A stretch of 64,000 nucleotides of DNA from Phragmites australis (lineage: Eukaryota; Streptophyta; Magnoliopsida; Poales; Poaceae). Each line of letters opens with the position of its first letter. Position 1 is the first letter of the stretch. The stretch is taken from positions 8,005,501 through 8,069,500 of the forward strand of contig NC_084936.1 of the NCBI RefSeq assembly GCF_958298935.1, in the 5' to 3' direction. The notes below the pieces were generated by a model. The model was not told the DNA's origin. It ran no database searches and saw nothing but the letters and a program-made list of their open reading frames with translations. Below, piece after piece: positions 57,470-64,000 of the stretch. The position numbers were made by a program, and so were the translations under genes.

Positions 57470-57725
57470 ACGCTTCGACCACCCCCAATTGCCGAAGCGA
57501 GGCGACAGCGAGACGACGAGCGACAGAGAGCTCTCCCTCCCTCCGGCCTCCTCCTCTCCTCCCCTCTCCTCCGATTGCAGCTCCGAGAGGGAACTGCGTG
57601 GCCTCTCGCGGCGGCAGATCCCGCGCCAAGGGCAGATTTTGACGCGAGATCTGCGCTCGCCGCCGCCACCGCTTCCCGGAGTCCCCTCTCGCTCGCCTTC
57701 GCAGCTTCGTGGAGGCCCGATCTCG
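57470..57725 (+). other. Probable 5' UTR exon of PECT1
   Basis: A CT- and GC-rich leader ends at a donor GATCTCG|GTCCG (57726). The matching acceptor TTTTTTGACAG ends at 58831, giving a 1.1-kb intron in the 5' UTR and 33 nt of leader on the coding exon. The transcription start is estimated. Confidence 0.5.
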
Positions 57726-58828
57726 GTCCGTGTTCTTGATCCCCCGCTGTAGCTTGCTCTTTCGTTATGGGTGGGCGCGTGCGTACTTGAAATGCAGGGG
57801 GCGAAATCTCTGTTTTTGTTTCGTTATGTTTATGATCCCCTTCGATCTCCCAGCTTGTCGTTCAAGAAAAAAAATTCGTTTTTTTCCCGTTCGTTTCTAT
57901 GCGATTTGTCTGGTGATTAATGTTATGCTGGAATTGGGATCACGGGCGGACGGGGGGACGATTGCATTTGATGCTTCCGTCGTTTGCGGCGCTGTAACGG
58001 GGGGTTCGGTGGGTGGCGCTTTCTCCAAACTTCGCGGTCCTCTCCGTGCTCCTGAGGCTATTGGAAGTACGCATCATTGGATTCCGCTGCCTGCTTAGCT
58101 GGGCATCACTGACTGCATTCTGACAGCTCAGCTATGGCGTTTGCGGATGGGAATTTGATTCTTTGTCGGTCATGCGCGCTCGTTTGGTTGAGAAGGAATT
58201 AGATTCCTAGGGCCCTTGGATTGGGTATTTGTGAATTCAAGTTGTTTCTTCTATGATCGTCACTATTTGGGATTAGACTATCATATTGAGCTGCGTTCAA
58301 AGTTGCTGTTTTTTGGGATGAACAATTGAATTGTATTTCTTGATGAGAAAGAAGGTAGAACAATATCTCATGCTGGTCATGGTTTCTAGAGCTCCGTAGT
58401 TGATACTTGATACGTAGCTTCTTATAAAAGCACTTCTAGTCTGTTCCAAATTCGCCGCGATCTTCCTTTTGCTCAAAATTGTGGCTTTCTAAAATATCTG
58501 GTGGTTAGGATTTGGTCAACATAACTTGATGGGTAAACACGTTTTGCAATATGTAAACATCTAATTCTTCTTGTTATACGTGTACGATCCTTCCAACCGT
58601 TCGTAATTTTAATAGTCCGAAAGGCACACTTTTCTTCTTTCTTTTTGAAGTCACTTTCTTGTTTTAAAAAATAACGATCTTTTTGAAGCTGAAAAGGTTA
58701 TTGGCTTCTCCTTGTGTTGGAAAATGACATATTTTATACTACCTGGCTGCATATATGGTTGCCATTTGCCAGAACAATCCGTCAAATTTGGAGTCTTATT
58801 TTGGCCTCCTACTTTCTTTTTTTTTTGA

Positions 58829-61455
<2,627 letters not shown>

Positions 61456-62518
61456 TGCGGCATAAGGAGCCTATATTTTTGCAGCAAACTGAGGAAAATG
61501 CATGCGGCCACCCTGTATTGATGTTATTCTACAGCAGAGACTGGAACATATAAGCGGCTATAGAATGGTCATAGTATTAGTTTGACAGCCATTCGACAGT
61601 GAGGATCGGCTGTAGGAACTACATTAGGGGGAGAAAAAGGAACTGTCACAATCTTCTGCTATTGCCCTTTTAGGAAGGAGCACTCACTTTGACGTCAAGA
61701 GTTCACATACATGATTCTTTTTTGACTTTGTTATCCCTGGATGGGATATATTTGTAGCTGAACACCTTCAGAAAATCATTGTTGTATACTTGCCTGTTAT
61801 TACTTGACAGCTTGTGGAGTGATTAGCATTGCATACTCCCTGATTGTACCATGTTATACTTGAAAGTTTATACTGTTGAGACGAAGAACCTAGTGATGAT
61901 CTTTGTGCACTGCAGATGGATTTGTTGAAAGTCTGTTCAGTCTCACATATCAGGGTGCACTGCAGATGGAATTTTTTTCCTTTGTGCTGCAGTGTCAAGG
62001 GAAATTTCCCAATTCCTGTGAAAATTAAACCGTTTCATCTGAAATCTTTGCATTCTAAACAGTGTCTATACTGGTGGTTTGAATAGAGATAAGATCTTTG
62101 TTTCAATCCTGTGTAAAAAGAAAAATCGTGGTTCACCGCATGCTTCAGCATACATAGTAAAACATGTTCCGATCTATAGGTGGTGGTGGTGGACTGAATA
62201 TTAGCATACATTGTACAGTTTGAAATGCAGGACGGTCTCTGTAGTCTATGCAGTTACACCGTGATTCAAATTCATAGCAACATGTACTGATCCAGGAGGA
62301 TGGTGAAGGCTGAAGAGCAGCATATGTTGCATGACTTCCACGATTGCTGACCAGAGGATTCAGCTGAGTGCCACTCATCAGAAGAAACCTGCAGTTGGCA
62401 GGATAACAAGTAACCAGTCAGTAAATTCTTGCGCTTCACAAAATCTTTTGAGGCATGAGTTTTTTTTATGGGGAAAAATGCAACCCCCTTAAAGCCAATC
62501 TGGTTTTGAGGTTCCCCA
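61456..62518. other. PECT1 3' UTR and downstream spacer
   Basis: The first several hundred bases are the likely 3' UTR. A minus-strand open frame of 172 codons reaches from here into the palindrome (62790-62272), but it has no domain, and its composition does not suggest coding. Confidence 0.45.
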
Positions 62519-63688
62519 GAAGTTGTTTTGTTGTAAAGGATTCTGCCCAATCTGAATTGCATCCATGCGGATGTGTTTTGCTTCTCTAGCCCATTTCTGC
62601 CAACGTGGACGTGGGGCTCACCATGGCAGCCCAGCCGGGCTCGATCTGGCATAGAGCTGGTTAAGTCGCATCTCCTTTTGAGCTTAACATGCTCGGTCAC
62701 TCTGTTTGTCGAGCCTATCTCCGTCCGTCGAATGTGAGAGGCGAATGGCAAGAGGAAGCAAAGGGATGGCATCAGCGGCGTCAGCTCCAATGGAGGGTCC
62801 CGGTGAAAAGTGACTTAAGGCTCAAGCCAAGTAAGCTATCGTTATTGCTCGGTTCCTTGCTGCTCGAATCTAGTAGGGTTAATTTAACATGATGACTTAC
62901 CTTGTTCTGGGTATATGTTTAGGTGCAATTGCAAATGATGGTCATATGAACCAAAAAAGCATGGATATAGTTAATTGAACATGATGGCTTACCTTGTTTT
63001 GGGTATATGTTTAGGTACATGAGTAACAGTCTATGTCCTGTAGTATATACTGTTGGCCTTCTTTTGGTCTATGTCATGTAGTATAATCTTGCACCAGGAT
63101 GTATATGTCTATGCATGAATTTGTACCAATCATGCTTTTTTGGTTCATTTGACCATCACATGCAATTATGCTACTCATGTACTAAACATATACTTAGAAC
63201 AATGTAAGTCATCATGTTCAATTAAACATATCCATGCTTTTTGATTCATGTGACCATTACTTGCAATTGGACCGGAATATATACCTAAAACATGGTAAGT
63301 CATCATGTTCAATTAACTCTACTAGACCCGAGCAACAAGGAACTGAGCAACAATGACAGCTTACCTGGCTTGAGTCTTAAGTCACTTCTCACCAGGAACC
63401 TCCATTGGAGTCGACACTGCCGATGCCGTCCCTTTGCTTCCTTCAGCCATTTGCCTTTCGCACTTGACAGATGGAGACGGGCTCGATGAACAGAGCGAGC
63501 GAGCGCGTCAAGCTCAAAAGGAGGTGCGACTTAACTAGCTCCACATCGGACCAAGCCCAGCTGGGCTACCATGGCGAGCCCCATGTCCACGCAGCTAAAA
63601 TGGGCTAGAGAAGCAAAACACGTGCGCACAGGGTTGCAATTCAAACCAGGCTGAATTTGTGGGTGGCCTTTTGCAACAAAACAACTTC
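62519..63688. repeat. Long imperfect palindrome, arms about 510 bp
   Basis: The left arm 62519-63027 is the inverse of 63171-63688, with a 143-bp loop. Matched anchor pairs are 62519-62533/63674-63688, 62577-62597/63598-63618, 62889-62905/63291-63307, 62926-62952/63243-63269 and 63015-63026/63171-63182. All share a centre near 63098 within a few bases. Similarity is roughly 75-85% by eye. Near the loop an extra copy of a segment containing GAACCAAAAAAGCATG lies at about 63130-63150. No transposase or clear target duplication was seen. Confidence 0.88.
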
Positions 63689-63782
63689 CTTCCAAGTCAT
63701 GGTAGCAATGTTCATAGTTCTTACTAACCTGAAAAGAAAGGGGTGTGCTGCCCCGGCTGCGCCAGGGCCTGGCATTACCGGA

Positions 63783-64000
63783 TGTCCACCTCGACATCCA
63801 TTGGTGCTGCCTGGTCTTCTTTGCTGAATGGTGGTTCTGAACATTTGCTCCTAGATGTAGTGCTCATGGTGTTGCCATGGATAGCTTCTTGCCCCTGAGT
63901 TGGCAGCGCTAGCGACAGTGAGGGCATGAATATGGTTGGATGCACATTAGCTGGTGGAGCATCTGCCAGTGGTTCCTCTTCTTCCATCATTTCCGGAATT
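63783..64000 (-). CDS. Possible partial exon of an unidentified protein
   Basis: The minus strand has an open frame through the window edge with MMEEEEPLADAPPANVH (ATG at 63990) and ends SKEDQAAPMDVEVDIR just before a GT donor (63782-63781). The acidic start, even composition and good donor suggest coding, but I do not recognise it and there is no domain. It lies 95 bp outside the right arm of the palindrome. It could be a gene fragment carried by a transposon or the edge of a real gene continuing right of the window. Confidence 0.35.

Noticed and set aside
62272..62790. 172-codon minus-strand ORF
   Set aside because: It crosses the boundary of the palindrome, has no recognisable domain, and its counterpart in the other arm is not open.

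Overview
The window is nuclear DNA from a flowering plant, almost certainly a grass. Evidence: spliced genes with plant-type proteins (an RPN2 proteasome subunit, a plant-length PECT1, a CemA-like plastid protein, a GH17 glucanase), very GC-rich first exons, and a dense nest of LTR retrotransposons of the kinds common in grasses (Sirevirus-like copia, Tat-lineage gypsy, chromovirus), plus PIF/Harbinger, MITE and SINE insertions. I cannot name the species.

Layout. 1-381: first exon of a beta-1,3-glucanase gene running leftward out of the window. About 3.8-33.6 kb: one minus-strand Sirevirus-like copia element (called H here), broken and filled by later insertions. Into its integrase went a plus-strand copia element (C1, 5' LTR 5782-8229), which received a PIF/Harbinger transposon (from 8940), and a minus-strand gypsy element whose 5' LTR is 12102-15245. 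One deletion with its junction near 11555 appears to have fused the last two and removed what lay between. Into the gag of H went a second minus-strand copia element (E2, 16966-30570, matching LTRs and CATCA target duplication). Into the pol of E2 went a minus-strand Tat-like gypsy element (E3, 18331-25595) whose left LTR is cut and joined to E2 through a short telomeric TTTAGGG array. About 34.3-38.6 kb: the 3' end of a plus-strand chromovirus (integrase, chromodomain, polypurine tract, LTR).

From 40.9 kb onward the region is gene-bearing. Three intact-looking genes lie head to tail on the plus strand: a CemA/DLDG1-like chloroplast envelope protein (CDS 41710-45577, 7 coding exons, 424 aa), the 26S proteasome subunit RPN2 (CDS 47664-52965, 12 exons, 999 aa) and ethanolamine-phosphate cytidylyltransferase PECT1 (CDS 58865-61455, 9 coding exons, 421 aa). 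Splice junctions and reading phase are consistent through all three models. They are unrelated housekeeping genes and nothing suggests joint function. Small elements (SINE with target duplication, Stowaway end, MULE-type and other MITEs) lie in introns and spacers. A long imperfect palindrome (62519-63688) sits downstream of PECT1, next to a partial unidentified minus-strand exon at the window end.

I see no rRNA, tRNA gene, CRISPR or bacterial-type feature. The most unusual signals are the telomeric repeat at an LTR breakpoint, an antisense ORF with its own TATA box inside E3, dyad-symmetric motif arrays in the LTRs of four unrelated retroelements, and the 1.17-kb palindrome.
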